Assembly (NCBI GenBank): GCA_021791245.1
Contig: JAJYWY010000017.1
Coordinates: 1-46,180, forward strand
Direction: 5' to 3'
Length of the DNA: 46,180 bases
Source: Microcaldota archaeon
GTDB lineage: Archaea > Micrarchaeota > Micrarchaeia > Micrarchaeales > CABMGC01
The first letter of the stretch is position 1. The number at the start of each line of letters is the position of its first letter. The translations under genes were made by a program, and so were the position numbers. This document shows positions 28,384 through 36,948 of the stretch, piece by piece. Under the pieces are notes generated by a model. That model saw nothing but the letters and a program-made list of their open reading frames with translations. It did no database searches and was not told the origin of the DNA.

Positions 28384-29027
28384 GCGCCCGCCTTGTTTAC
28401 TTTTACCGAAGCGGCTAGTTTTTTAGCTCGTTCCGTATATCCGTATTCTTTCAACAGCGCCGCGATTCCGACAAGTACTGACCTTTTTTTGCTTTTCATT
28501 GCATAAAACATAAGCCTGTTTATGTCCATCCTGGCTGGCCGTTCAAGCGCAGAGGGATCGAGATCATTTATGTCACTAAAATAATATATGTCAATCAACG
28601 CTTTTTCCGGTTCCGCGATGAATATGTTGCCATCAGCTTCCTTACGGTATCCGAACAGCATATCTTTTTTTATTTTTTTGAAAACGATGTCGAAACCAGC
28701 AACCCCCCTGATTTTACTGTGCCTTTTCGTTGAGACAACATAGACCACTCTTGGTATCTGTGTGGTCAAGCCATAGTAAGCAAGTGCGGACACCATACTT
28801 ACATACGAAGGGCTCACTACATGCGACGCTATCTCATATTCGTTGTACCTTTGCTTTAAATAGTATAAGCCCCTTTCGACCCTGCCGATAAACCCTTTGT
28901 TCATGCATCTGTGAAGGTAAAGAATGGAATACGGTCTGCTCTTACGCAGGATTTTTTCCGCGTCATTTAGGGTAAACACCGGCATGTGTCTTTCGATTAG
29001 GAACCTTACAAACTCGTTTGTCTGCAT
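28380..29027 (-). CDS. AbiEi-family antitoxin / transcriptional regulator
   Basis: N-terminal wHTH (LNDAEKILRKSRPYSILYLHRCMNKGFIGRVERGLYYL) plus YVSMVSALAYYGLTTQIPRVVYVVSTKRHSKIRG; 4-nt overlap with toxin. ORF track start is 29081; ATG 29027 (MQTNEF) preferred. Confidence 0.9.
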   Translation of the reverse strand: MQTNEFVRFLIERHMPVFTLNDAEKILRKSRPYSILYLHRCMNKGFIGRVERGLYYLKQRYNEYEIASHVVSPSYVSMVSALAYYGLTTQIPRVVYVVSTKRHSKIRGVAGFDIVFKKIKKDMLFGYRKEADGNIFIAEPEKALIDIYYFSDINDLDPSALERPARMDINRLMFYAMKSKKRSVLVGIAALLKEYGYTERAKKLAASVKVNKAGA

Positions 29028-29069
29028 ACTAGTAATCTGCACGAGAATATATATAAATATATGTGTTAA

Positions 29070-29093
29070 ATTAATTATCAAATGATAATTAAT
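29070..29093. promoter_or_regulatory. Inverted repeat upstream of the AbiEi TATA region (candidate operator)
   Basis: ATTAATTAT-CAAATG-ATAATTAAT, adjoining AT-rich atatatttatatatatt before AbiEi ATG. Confidence 0.5.
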
Positions 29094-29147
29094 GACGCAT
29101 TTAATTACGCTAAGCCGCGCAAGGCTTAGGGCCCTGTGTCTTAGGGC

Positions 29148-29175
29148 TGCGAGAGTTCAAATCTCTCCCCCTGCA
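29148..29175 (+). repeat. 28-bp exact copy of the tRNA-Leu 3' end (attR-like)
   Basis: tgcgagagttcaaatctctccccctgca identical to 27576-27603. Confidence 0.9.
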
Positions 29176-29570
29176 TAATCGATAAGCTTCAGCTTAGCAG
29201 CGTGATAGAGAAATCCTACGCTTTATTATGGATGAAAGATAAACGTAGAAATATGTATAAATATGGATGTCAATAAAATAGGTATGGAATTGATAATGGT
29301 ATGCAAATTAAGGATCTATCATTATGCAGAAAGACAGAATGGGTAGATGGAAGGCTACTTCTTGCGAAACAGTCCTACAACAGGGTTCTTAATAAGACAA
29401 AATTTTCAATTGTACAGTTAAATAGGTTAGCCATGGAGATAATCCAAGAGGGCAATAAATTCATGAAAGTGTATTCGCAGACAAGATGCGATTTAGTGGC
29501 TCTATGAATGCATGGAAAGCCCACAAATTTACGGATTGAAATATGGCACGCACTATGATAAGGCGGATCT

Positions 29571-30659
29571 ATGGAAATACTAGACACTACTATAAACCTT
29601 CTTTTGCTTGCTGTAATAACCGTGCTTCTTGTAGAATTCTTGCTACCAAACATGCCACAGATAGTCACGGCAATAAGCAACCTTCTGCAGACATCATCTT
29701 ACCCATTGCAGAATTACAGCATAATAACTTCTTCGCAGGCTACTATACCTGGACAGGAAAGCACAACTGCAGTTACAACTATCCAAAGCAGCGAAAACTA
29801 CAGTGCATTGGTAAACTATACCTTGGGGCTGATAAATAAGGATCGTGCAGAGTACAATCTTGCCCCTGTATCGCTGTCTGCCGAACCTTCAGGCCAGCAG
29901 CATGCGGACAGCATGCTTGAATATTCGTATTTCAGCCACTGGGATATCTTTGGGCTAAAGCCGTATATGAGATATACGCTGCTTGGCGGCCTTGGAGCAG
30001 TAAGCGAGAACATAGCATATAGGTCAAGTTATGTATGCGTAGCTTCATTATGCACAGGCTCTATAAATCCTAAGTATGCGTTGCAGAGAATGGAATACAG
30101 CATGATGTACAACGATTCTGCATGCTGCAATAACGGGCACAGGGACAACATACTCAACCCATACCACAACATGGTAAGCATAGGGATAGCTTACGACAGC
30201 TCCAGGATATACCTTGTGGAGGATTTCATTGACAATTACATAAACTGGAGGGCAGGCTATCCCGCATTCTACAATGGCTATGTCGCAATAATCGGGAATC
30301 TCACAAAATATAATCTGTCATCTATACTGATAAGCTATGACAAGCCAGTATCTGGCATGACGCAGCTGCAGCTCAATGCCACATCCGACTATAGCTATGG
30401 CAAGGTAATAGCAGGTGTCGTGCCAAATGCAAGCTATTACTATTCGTCTGTAGATACAATATATGCAAGCATTTATTCAGTAAAGGGCAATGCATTCGAC
30501 ATAGAATTCGACATGAGGAACATTACCGATAAATACGGGGCAGGGGAATACACAATCATGCTGTGGCTAAATTCCAACAGCACCAACAGCTTTGTAGGAT
30601 CAACATACACGATATTCATTAATTCCAGCGGCGCGCAGGTTTTCCCTAGCAACGTGTGA
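29571..30659 (+). CDS. Membrane-anchored CAP/SCP (PR-1-like) domain protein
   Basis: N-terminal TM; LINKDRAEYNLAPVSLS..QQHADSMLEYSYFSHWD..SENIAYRSS..NNGHRDNILNPYHNMVSIGIAYDSSRIYLVEDF. Confidence 0.85.
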   Translation: MEILDTTINLLLLAVITVLLVEFLLPNMPQIVTAISNLLQTSSYPLQNYSIITSSQATIPGQESTTAVTTIQSSENYSALVNYTLGLINKDRAEYNLAPVSLSAEPSGQQHADSMLEYSYFSHWDIFGLKPYMRYTLLGGLGAVSENIAYRSSYVCVASLCTGSINPKYALQRMEYSMMYNDSACCNNGHRDNILNPYHNMVSIGIAYDSSRIYLVEDFIDNYINWRAGYPAFYNGYVAIIGNLTKYNLSSILISYDKPVSGMTQLQLNATSDYSYGKVIAGVVPNASYYYSSVDTIYASIYSVKGNAFDIEFDMRNITDKYGAGEYTIMLWLNSNSTNSFVGSTYTIFINSSGAQVFPSNV

Positions 30660-30732
30660 TTACCAACTGCATATGCTTAACGTTTATAATATTATCATAC
30701 ATATTGTTTCCATCTAATCATCAGGGGTTTTA

Positions 30733-31893
30733 GTGCAGCTTAAGCTTCCAAATATATACCACTACAAGCACTTGAAGGTGCTTCTTGCCATACCAGTGCT
30801 TATGATGCTGTTTGGCATACTGCTTTCCACGCATCTCCAGTTTGACACAACCCTCAGTGGGGGAGTAAGCGTGCTCCTGCAGACAAATTCAACTATAAGC
30901 CCGTCTGCCTTCGCATCTGCAGTATCATCAAAACTCGGAGTTAGCGAGCCAACAATAGCAAGCAGCCCGGGCGGATATCAGGTAACCATACCTATGAACA
31001 ACAGCCTGTCAAACGCACAAAATTACCTTATTGCATTCTTCGATTACAATGCAAATTACTCAGTGCAATCGGTCAATGCCACTTCAATACAGATAGCGCT
31101 TCAGCATAATCCTGCAAATGAAACCCTGGCCTCAGAGCTCAAGACAGCGCAGGCGCAGGAGAACCAGACTCTTTCGCTTATGTCGTCTTCGCTCGGTTCC
31201 GAGCTTGGCGAGCTAAGACCTTTCATAAACACCTCCAAATATGCATACGGCACAAGCAATCCGCAGCAGATGGCAAATGTTGCGAAGTTTGCATTCTCGA
31301 ATGCGAGCACAGTATACAAGGACAATGTGATATCCGATCTTAAATCCATAGTGCCTTTCACTTCATATTCGTATCAGCAGGTTACCCCGACTCTCAGCAG
31401 CTACTTCCTCAGCCAGGTCGAGTACCTTATAATAATAGCGTTTATACTGGTATCGATATCTGTACTTTTTATCTTCAGGAGCCCTGCTCCAGCATTTGCA
31501 GTAGTATTCGGGGCGGGAAACGACATAATAGTTGCGCTAGGATTTATGGCAATATTCAGGATACCTCTTGGATTGGACAGCCTTGGCGGGCTTCTTATGC
31601 TGATAGGCTATTCCATAGACACGGACATGCTTACTGCAATGAGGATATTAAAGAGGCATGAAGGTACTCCTGAGGATAGGGCATATTCGTCCATGAAGAC
31701 AGGTATTACCATGACTGCCACTGCGATAGTCTCCTTTGCAATACTCTTCATCGTGTCGCTTGTAGCGTACATACCAACATATTATGAGATATCAGGAGTC
31801 GTGCTCTTTGGGCTCATAGGCGACATCATAACTACATGGTTCGGAAATGCGTCAATAGTTCTCCTCTACTACAAGTGGAGGGAAAGAAGGTGA
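30733..31893 (+). CDS. secF: Protein-export membrane protein SecF
   Basis: FDTTLSGGVSVLLQ, GAGNDIIVALGFMAIFRIPLGLDSLGGLLMLIGYSIDTDMLTAMRI. Confidence 0.9.
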   Translation: MQLKLPNIYHYKHLKVLLAIPVLMMLFGILLSTHLQFDTTLSGGVSVLLQTNSTISPSAFASAVSSKLGVSEPTIASSPGGYQVTIPMNNSLSNAQNYLIAFFDYNANYSVQSVNATSIQIALQHNPANETLASELKTAQAQENQTLSLMSSSLGSELGELRPFINTSKYAYGTSNPQQMANVAKFAFSNASTVYKDNVISDLKSIVPFTSYSYQQVTPTLSSYFLSQVEYLIIIAFILVSISVLFIFRSPAPAFAVVFGAGNDIIVALGFMAIFRIPLGLDSLGGLLMLIGYSIDTDMLTAMRILKRHEGTPEDRAYSSMKTGITMTATAIVSFAILFIVSLVAYIPTYYEISGVVLFGLIGDIITTWFGNASIVLLYYKWRERR

Positions 31894-31906
31894 TCATATT
31901 ACAGTA

Positions 31907-33469
31907 ATGGATTATCTAAAGGATAAAAGAATTTTAGCAATGATCATACTCATAATAGCCTTTGCTATCCTTGACCTTAAATTTGGGCTAAATTTTGGAA
32001 TAGAGTTCGCAGGCGGAACGCAGATTCCGGTCACATTGTCGCACAACGTGACACCAAACGAAATGGATCAGATAATAAGTATACTGCAGCAGAGGGTTTC
32101 TACCTTTGGCCTAAAGCAGGTGGTGATTGAAGGGGTTGGAAGCTCACAGATATACGTTATAATACCAAGCGTGTCCGGAGCGGATATAAATTCCACAATA
32201 GGGATAATAGAGAGCCAGGGAGTATTCCAGGGGATAGTAAATGGAAAGGAGGCACTTAACGGATCTTCGATACTTAGCGGCAGCATAGGCGCAGTCCCGC
32301 CTAGCGTTAACAACAACAGCGTGTCATGGGCTGTTGACTTCTTCATAACTGAGCAGGGAGCCAATAGATTTTCCAAAGCGGTGCTTGGGCAGGCAAACCA
32401 GCCTTTGTATATGTTCCTAGACAGGCCGCAGAATGCGATAGTTCTGCTCAATTCTGCACTTTTGCAAGAGAACAACACTTTCAACATTAACGAGAACAGC
32501 GAAATAAACGCTATAGAAAACGGAGTGGCGTTTGGCAACCAGACCATACCGGTAGAGCTTCTTACGCAGAGCAACTGGAAGCAGCTATACCCATTCTTCA
32601 GCAACAACAGACAAAAGTACGGCAAAGTTATACTACAGCAGGGCACAAACAGCAGCATAGAAGAGCAGCTCAAAGCTCTCAATTATACTCTTATTCCCGA
32701 AAGCACTGCCAACATGACTCCGCAATTCGTGCCGCCTCAATCCGGAACTTCTGCATTGCTCAATTCATGGCCTGCCATAGGCTTGCTTTCTGCGCCTATA
32801 CTAAGCCCTCAGATAACCAACGGCTCAACAGGGCTTAGCTACCAGATAAGCGGTTTTGCCCCGTCATCTCTTGCACTCCAGGCAGCAGAAGCTTATGCTA
32901 CTACTCAGGCTTCTACTATATCGAGCATATTGAGCGGAGGCGCATTGCCTGTTTCCGTAATAGTCAATTCACCTACTGTAACACAGCCTACTTTAGGATC
33001 ACAGTTCCTTTATGTAAGCGCAATAGCAGCTGTAATCTCGGTACTTGCGGTATCGATGGTGATAGTCATAAGGTACAGGAAAATATTCCTGATAGGGCCA
33101 ATACTACTGACTACGTTGGCAGAGCTGTTCATAGTAATATCGGTGATAGGCCTTTTAGGTACAATAGACATATCAGCAGTCGCAGGAATGATAGCTGTTG
33201 TAGGCACAGGAGTGGATACCCAGATAATAATGACAGACGAGGTTGTGTCTGGCAGGCGGGAGAGCACAGCGCAGGCGCGATTCAAGGATGCATTCCGCAT
33301 AATATGGATAAATGTTGGCCTTTTGATAATAGCCATGCTGCCTCTCCTCTTTTCAACATCGCTTGTAGATATAATAGGCTTTGCCGAGGCAACTATACTC
33401 GGGGCGATTCTTGGAGTATTGGTTACAAGGCCAGCTTACGGGGCTATAATAAGCAGGCACTATAAGTAA
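31907..33469 (+). CDS. secD: Protein-export membrane protein SecD
   Basis: LKFGLNFGIEFAGGTQIPV, VSTFGLKQVVIEGVGSSQIYVIIP, TIDISAVAGMIAVVGTGVDTQIIMTDE. Confidence 0.9.
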   Translation: MDYLKDKRILAMIILIIAFAILDLKFGLNFGIEFAGGTQIPVTLSHNVTPNEMDQIISILQQRVSTFGLKQVVIEGVGSSQIYVIIPSVSGADINSTIGIIESQGVFQGIVNGKEALNGSSILSGSIGAVPPSVNNNSVSWAVDFFITEQGANRFSKAVLGQANQPLYMFLDRPQNAIVLLNSALLQENNTFNINENSEINAIENGVAFGNQTIPVELLTQSNWKQLYPFFSNNRQKYGKVILQQGTNSSIEEQLKALNYTLIPESTANMTPQFVPPQSGTSALLNSWPAIGLLSAPILSPQITNGSTGLSYQISGFAPSSLALQAAEAYATTQASTISSILSGGALPVSVIVNSPTVTQPTLGSQFLYVSAIAAVISVLAVSMVIVIRYRKIFLIGPILLTTLAELFIVISVIGLLGTIDISAVAGMIAVVGTGVDTQIIMTDEVVSGRRESTAQARFKDAFRIIWINVGLLIIAMLPLLFSTSLVDIIGFAEATILGAILGVLVTRPAYGAIISRHYK

Positions 33470-33488
33470 AAATCCGTTTGCAGTTGTC

Positions 33489-34550
33489 TTGCAGATGCTT
33501 TTTTGGAGTAAGCAGGAATATCAGTTTAATACAGAAGCAATAAGAACCCCCCTTTTCCAAACTTTTAGCATGGAATCAAATATAATGAAGGGGGAACATG
33601 ACGATAAAAAACAGGATAAGCTGAAAGACCTTATCAGAAAGGCAAAAGCAATATCCCGAGATGCAGCTATTGCAGGGCTTATCTACGTATCTGTATTCAT
33701 GCCATTAAACAAAAACCTTAATGGAAAACAGATTCCTATGCCAATCCGCAGCAATGCGCCAATTTTTTTGTCAATACATAAAAATAGCGCAACGCATGTA
33801 ATTACAGAAACATCACTGAACTGGTGCGGATACGCAGTTGAAACAAATTTTAATGATCCAAAATCAGAAATAGCACACGTACATGGAGACTTCAAGGTGA
33901 TTAAGGCACAGCCTTCATTGCTTCCAAGGTTTTCATCAGAATGGATAGGAATAGGAGGGATAGGGGACAAGTCGCTGATACAGATTGGCATCTCTGCAAA
34001 TTCCTCATTCGCGGGCTCCGGCTATTTTGCATGGTACGAGTTGCTGCCTAAATACGAACAATACATACCTATGAAGATATATCCTAAAGACCATATTATA
34101 GCAAACATAAAACTTGTAGACAAAAAAACAAATACCTGGGAAATGAATATGTCAGACCTTACAGAAGGGGAATGCTTTTCCAAAACTGTCACATACAAGT
34201 CAGCAATGCTATCCGCAGAGTGGATATTGGAAAAACCTGAGATAACGTTCCATCTATTTGGCATAACAGCCCCCATGATAACTCCATTGGAATATTTTAA
34301 TGATGCAAGTTTTGGCAACTTTCCCCTGCTCAACAGCAATTATGCTGTAATCAATGGCAAGTGGAGAAGCATAAACGAGGCCAATTACGTTAAAATAGAC
34401 ATGGTAACGGAAAGCGGAAAAATTATAGCCTCGCCATCAAAATTATCCGAAGATGGCACGTTCTTCGAGGTAAAAAGAAACAAGATCGATGATAAGCCTA
34501 TAATAATTATAGAAAATAGCGATAAAACGCACAAGCCTGCAACGCAATAA
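33489..34550 (+). CDS. Predicted membrane-anchored glutamic peptidase, G1 (eqolisin) family
   Basis: NWCGYAVET..VHGDFKVI..SEWIGIGGIGDKSLIQIGISANSS..YFAWYELLP..IYPKDHIIANI..SAEWILEKPE..PLEYFNDASFGN, matching the eqolisin order of motifs including Gln (LIQIG) and Glu (AEWILE). Confidence 0.82.
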   Translation: MQMLFWSKQEYQFNTEAIRTPLFQTFSMESNIMKGEHDDKKQDKLKDLIRKAKAISRDAAIAGLIYVSVFMPLNKNLNGKQIPMPIRSNAPIFLSIHKNSATHVITETSLNWCGYAVETNFNDPKSEIAHVHGDFKVIKAQPSLLPRFSSEWIGIGGIGDKSLIQIGISANSSFAGSGYFAWYELLPKYEQYIPMKIYPKDHIIANIKLVDKKTNTWEMNMSDLTEGECFSKTVTYKSAMLSAEWILEKPEITFHLFGITAPMITPLEYFNDASFGNFPLLNSNYAVINGKWRSINEANYVKIDMVTESGKIIASPSKLSEDGTFFEVKRNKIDDKPIIIIENSDKTHKPATQ

Positions 34551-34696
34551 TGGCAGAGAGATTATAGATGAATCCAGAGTTTATAGACAACATGTTTATA
34601 GACAAAATGGCAGAAACATTTATAGCCGGCTTAAACCTAAAAATGCATGTATATGGAGCGGATTAAGTTCACACGCCTGCCGGTCCGCTTAATAAA

Positions 34697-35293
34697 GTGC
34701 GTAGAATGCAAATCCAAAAAAGAGAAAATCAGAACACGAATATCCCAATAATTAAATATAGCACAAACAACGAATTATATGATAAGGTTATATCGCTTGG
34801 AAAGATTGCAAGGGATGTAGTTATCATCTGGAACAAAAAAGAATTCTCATTGAATGGAATTCTGTGCATATATAAAGCAGATCCAGAAGGGATAAAGCGC
34901 GAGTGCGATATTCTATTGGATATAAATAAAGTGATGCCGGAGAATTCCGCAAAGGTATTTGCAAGGATAGAATCTAAAGAAAATAGTGTATCCGGATTTG
35001 TAGAAGAGCGCATATACGGGAAATTCCTTACGTCTGTATTCAAACCTCCAGTTAACAAAACAGATGCCGATTCTGCAATTGCCCAGATAAGATATATAGT
35101 GCACAGCCTTAAGGCAAATGGGATTGTGCATGGCGACTTGAGCACGAATAATGTTTTCATAAGGAAAGGCAAAGTAGTTGTTATAGACCCGTATGCGTAC
35201 GATTATCCGTTTAAAGAGACGATAGATGAAAGTTGCCTTAAAGCATGGGAGATATGGTATAACAACTCGCTATCTAGCCTCAGAAGGGAATAA
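34697..35293 (+). CDS. Protein-kinase-like fold protein (RIO/Bud32/LPS-kinase-like)
   Basis: IVHGDLSTNNVFIRKGKVVVIDPYAYDYPF: HGD..N..D catalytic loop/metal-binding pattern; 198 aa. Confidence 0.7.
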   Translation: MRRMQIQKRENQNTNIPIIKYSTNNELYDKVISLGKIARDVVIIWNKKEFSLNGILCIYKADPEGIKRECDILLDINKVMPENSAKVFARIESKENSVSGFVEERIYGKFLTSVFKPPVNKTDADSAIAQIRYIVHSLKANGIVHGDLSTNNVFIRKGKVVVIDPYAYDYPFKETIDESCLKAWEIWYNNSLSSLRRE

Positions 35294-35468
35294 AAAGGAA
35301 TAAAAGAATAATATATAATAATTTTAGAAATTCTTATATAATCTTAGTATGTAGGCAATACTTGTATGTGGGCAATACTTATAGTATACTTAAAATACAG
35401 GAATATGAAAAAACAAGATATAACAAAATATATATACTTATATGCCGTAATATGGCAGAATATATGGT

Positions 35469-35960
35469 GTGAAAATGGCAACAAACGACGAGATACAAAA
35501 GAGACAAGGATCTTATAAAGAAGATTTAGACCACAACGGAATAAAAGGCAGTTTTAAAAGTATAAAAAGACTTGGAACTGCTATTATTGTAGGTTCAGTA
35601 TTGATAGGATCTCTTTACGGATGTAATAGGGCACCTAAACCCAATTTAAAAACCAATTTAATTAATAAAATTAATAATGAAAAAATTAATAAAGAAGCAA
35701 TATTGTTAGAAAAGGCACCACATTTGGTAGAATCTAATCCATTTGGTGTAACATGTCCTGAGCTTAAGACCGCGATAAGAACTGAAATAGATCATTCTAT
35801 AGCAGGTTTTGCAGAATCCCAGGTATTAAGGCCGAGGAAATATAAGTGGGTAACCCTTCAACTTTTAGAACAAGTGAAATATCACAGCTTGGTTGCAAAT
35901 GATTTCTTTATATTATATGAGCTAAAAGGCTGCAACTCAGAATCTCCAAAGACAAGATGA
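35469..35960 (+). CDS. Hypothetical membrane-anchored/lipoprotein-like protein
   Basis: ORF with hydrophobic segment ending in lipobox-like LIGSLYGC. Confidence 0.5.
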   Translation: MKMATNDEIQKRQGSYKEDLDHNGIKGSFKSIKRLGTAIIVGSVLIGSLYGCNRAPKPNLKTNLINKINNEKINKEAILLEKAPHLVESNPFGVTCPELKTAIRTEIDHSIAGFAESQVLRPRKYKWVTLQLLEQVKYHSLVANDFFILYELKGCNSESPKTR

Positions 35961-35984
35961 AGATAAAAGGGATTAAAGCAGAAA

Positions 35985-36012
35985 TGAAATAAGGGGCAAG
36001 CCCCCTATTTCA
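35985..36012. repeat. Hairpin repeat copy 1 (atgaaataaggggcaagcccc...)
   Basis: 21 nt atgaaataaggggcaagcccc identical to 45982-46004 region; forms GAAATAAGGGG-CAAG-CCCCCTATTTC. Confidence 0.8.
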
Positions 36013-36028
36013 TATATTGGTGAATTAA

Positions 36029-36322
36029 ATGGAGAGAACAAAAAGGTACAAGGGTGCATACAGACATAGTATTACAATAACTGGTGACGCCGAACTTAGC
36101 AAACAGATCGAGAAAACCGCTGCAGAAGTGAAGACACTATCCACACTTCTCAAAGAAATACTTAGGCCTAACTTTAACGCTACCGCAATTGTATTTGATG
36201 CAAATTCTTGCACACTCAGCATCGAAACTACAAGAGGAGGTGCAAGTGATTGTCTGGTTAACATAAATGTTGGTTATTCAAAAAATGTTAAAAAGCAAGA
36301 CGTCGTAAGATTTGACTGGTAA
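36029..36322 (+). CDS. Hypothetical protein
   Basis: 97-aa ATG ORF, AT-rich accessory block. Confidence 0.45.
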   Translation: MERTKRYKGAYRHSITITGDAELSKQIEKTAAEVKTLSTLLKEILRPNFNATAIVFDANSCTLSIETTRGGASDCLVNINVGYSKNVKKQDVVRFDW

Positions 36323-36455
36323 ACTCGCTTATATTATCATAATTTTGAAAAGTTGCATTTTGCACGCATATATGTGCAATCTTCCATTCTGCTGAAACAA
36401 AAAAGCAATCAAATAAAAGCTTGTATTTCAGAAAATTGGAAAATGCCTTGTCCTG

Positions 36456-36683
36456 GTGATGGAAGCCATATTATTGGCCAAAACAGATTATAAAGGTTGG
36501 ATTTTACTCGAGAGGCCTTTTTTGCACCACAAATATGGAATATATGTTTTTTATTCCAGAAAAATGAAATTTATAAAAAGCAAACAAAGAGAAGCAATTT
36601 TCATCCGTTTTCTTCTTTTCGACGATAAAAACATGCGCTTATTTGAGCTTAGAGAAAGGATAATCTTCAAAGCAATAAAATAA
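36456..36683 (+). CDS. Hypothetical small protein (uncertain)
   Basis: 75-aa ORF only; no family recognised. Confidence 0.25.
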   Translation: MMEAILLAKTDYKGWILLERPFLHHKYGIYVFYSRKMKFIKSKQREAIFIRFLLFDDKNMRLFELRERIIFKAIK

Positions 36684-36887
36684 TCATTTGAATAGAAAAC
36701 CCATTTTAAGTAAAATATGGAGAAGTTTTAAAATTGTTAAGAATATATTAGATTTACTAAAATAGTTTTATCTAACAATGTGATCAATAAATCTCACACC
36801 ATTTATGGGCTGGATGTAAATATGATCGCCGTGGTATCACTAACAAAAGTATTTCAACAAATGCATATAAACTTTCATGTTTGTTGA

Positions 36888-36945
36888 AGCCCGAGCAGAT
36901 TGCGGGTGGAAGGATATCACAGAACCAGGTTATAGCTAGAATCTC
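36888..36945 (+). ncRNA. Candidate short ncRNA sharing a block with the 14756 locus
   Basis: agcccgagcagattgcgg plus tgg.aggat; TATA-like gcatataaac centred about 26 nt upstream of the block start. Confidence 0.35.
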
Positions 36946-36948
36946 AAA

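Noticed and set aside
29301-29507. 68-aa ORF after the AbiE island
   Set aside because: No family resemblance; short, in a degenerate-looking spacer; insufficient support.
34630-34700. AGCGGA..TCCGCT / ATTAAG..CTTAAT inverted repeats before the kinase-like gene
   Set aside because: The two pairings are mutually exclusive and short; not distinguishable from chance without conservation data.
36888-36945. Interpretation of the repeated block as an RNase P RNA 3' end (cacagaacc resembles CR-IV)
   Set aside because: No RNase P 5' elements or P1 partner upstream at either copy, and a complete RNase P RNA candidate exists at 40138-40373.
14756-36945. The two-copy block as att sites of a single 22-kb integrated element
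   Set aside because: The interval contains many core genes (rad50, aRF1, SerRS, SecDF), so a single integration event is implausible.
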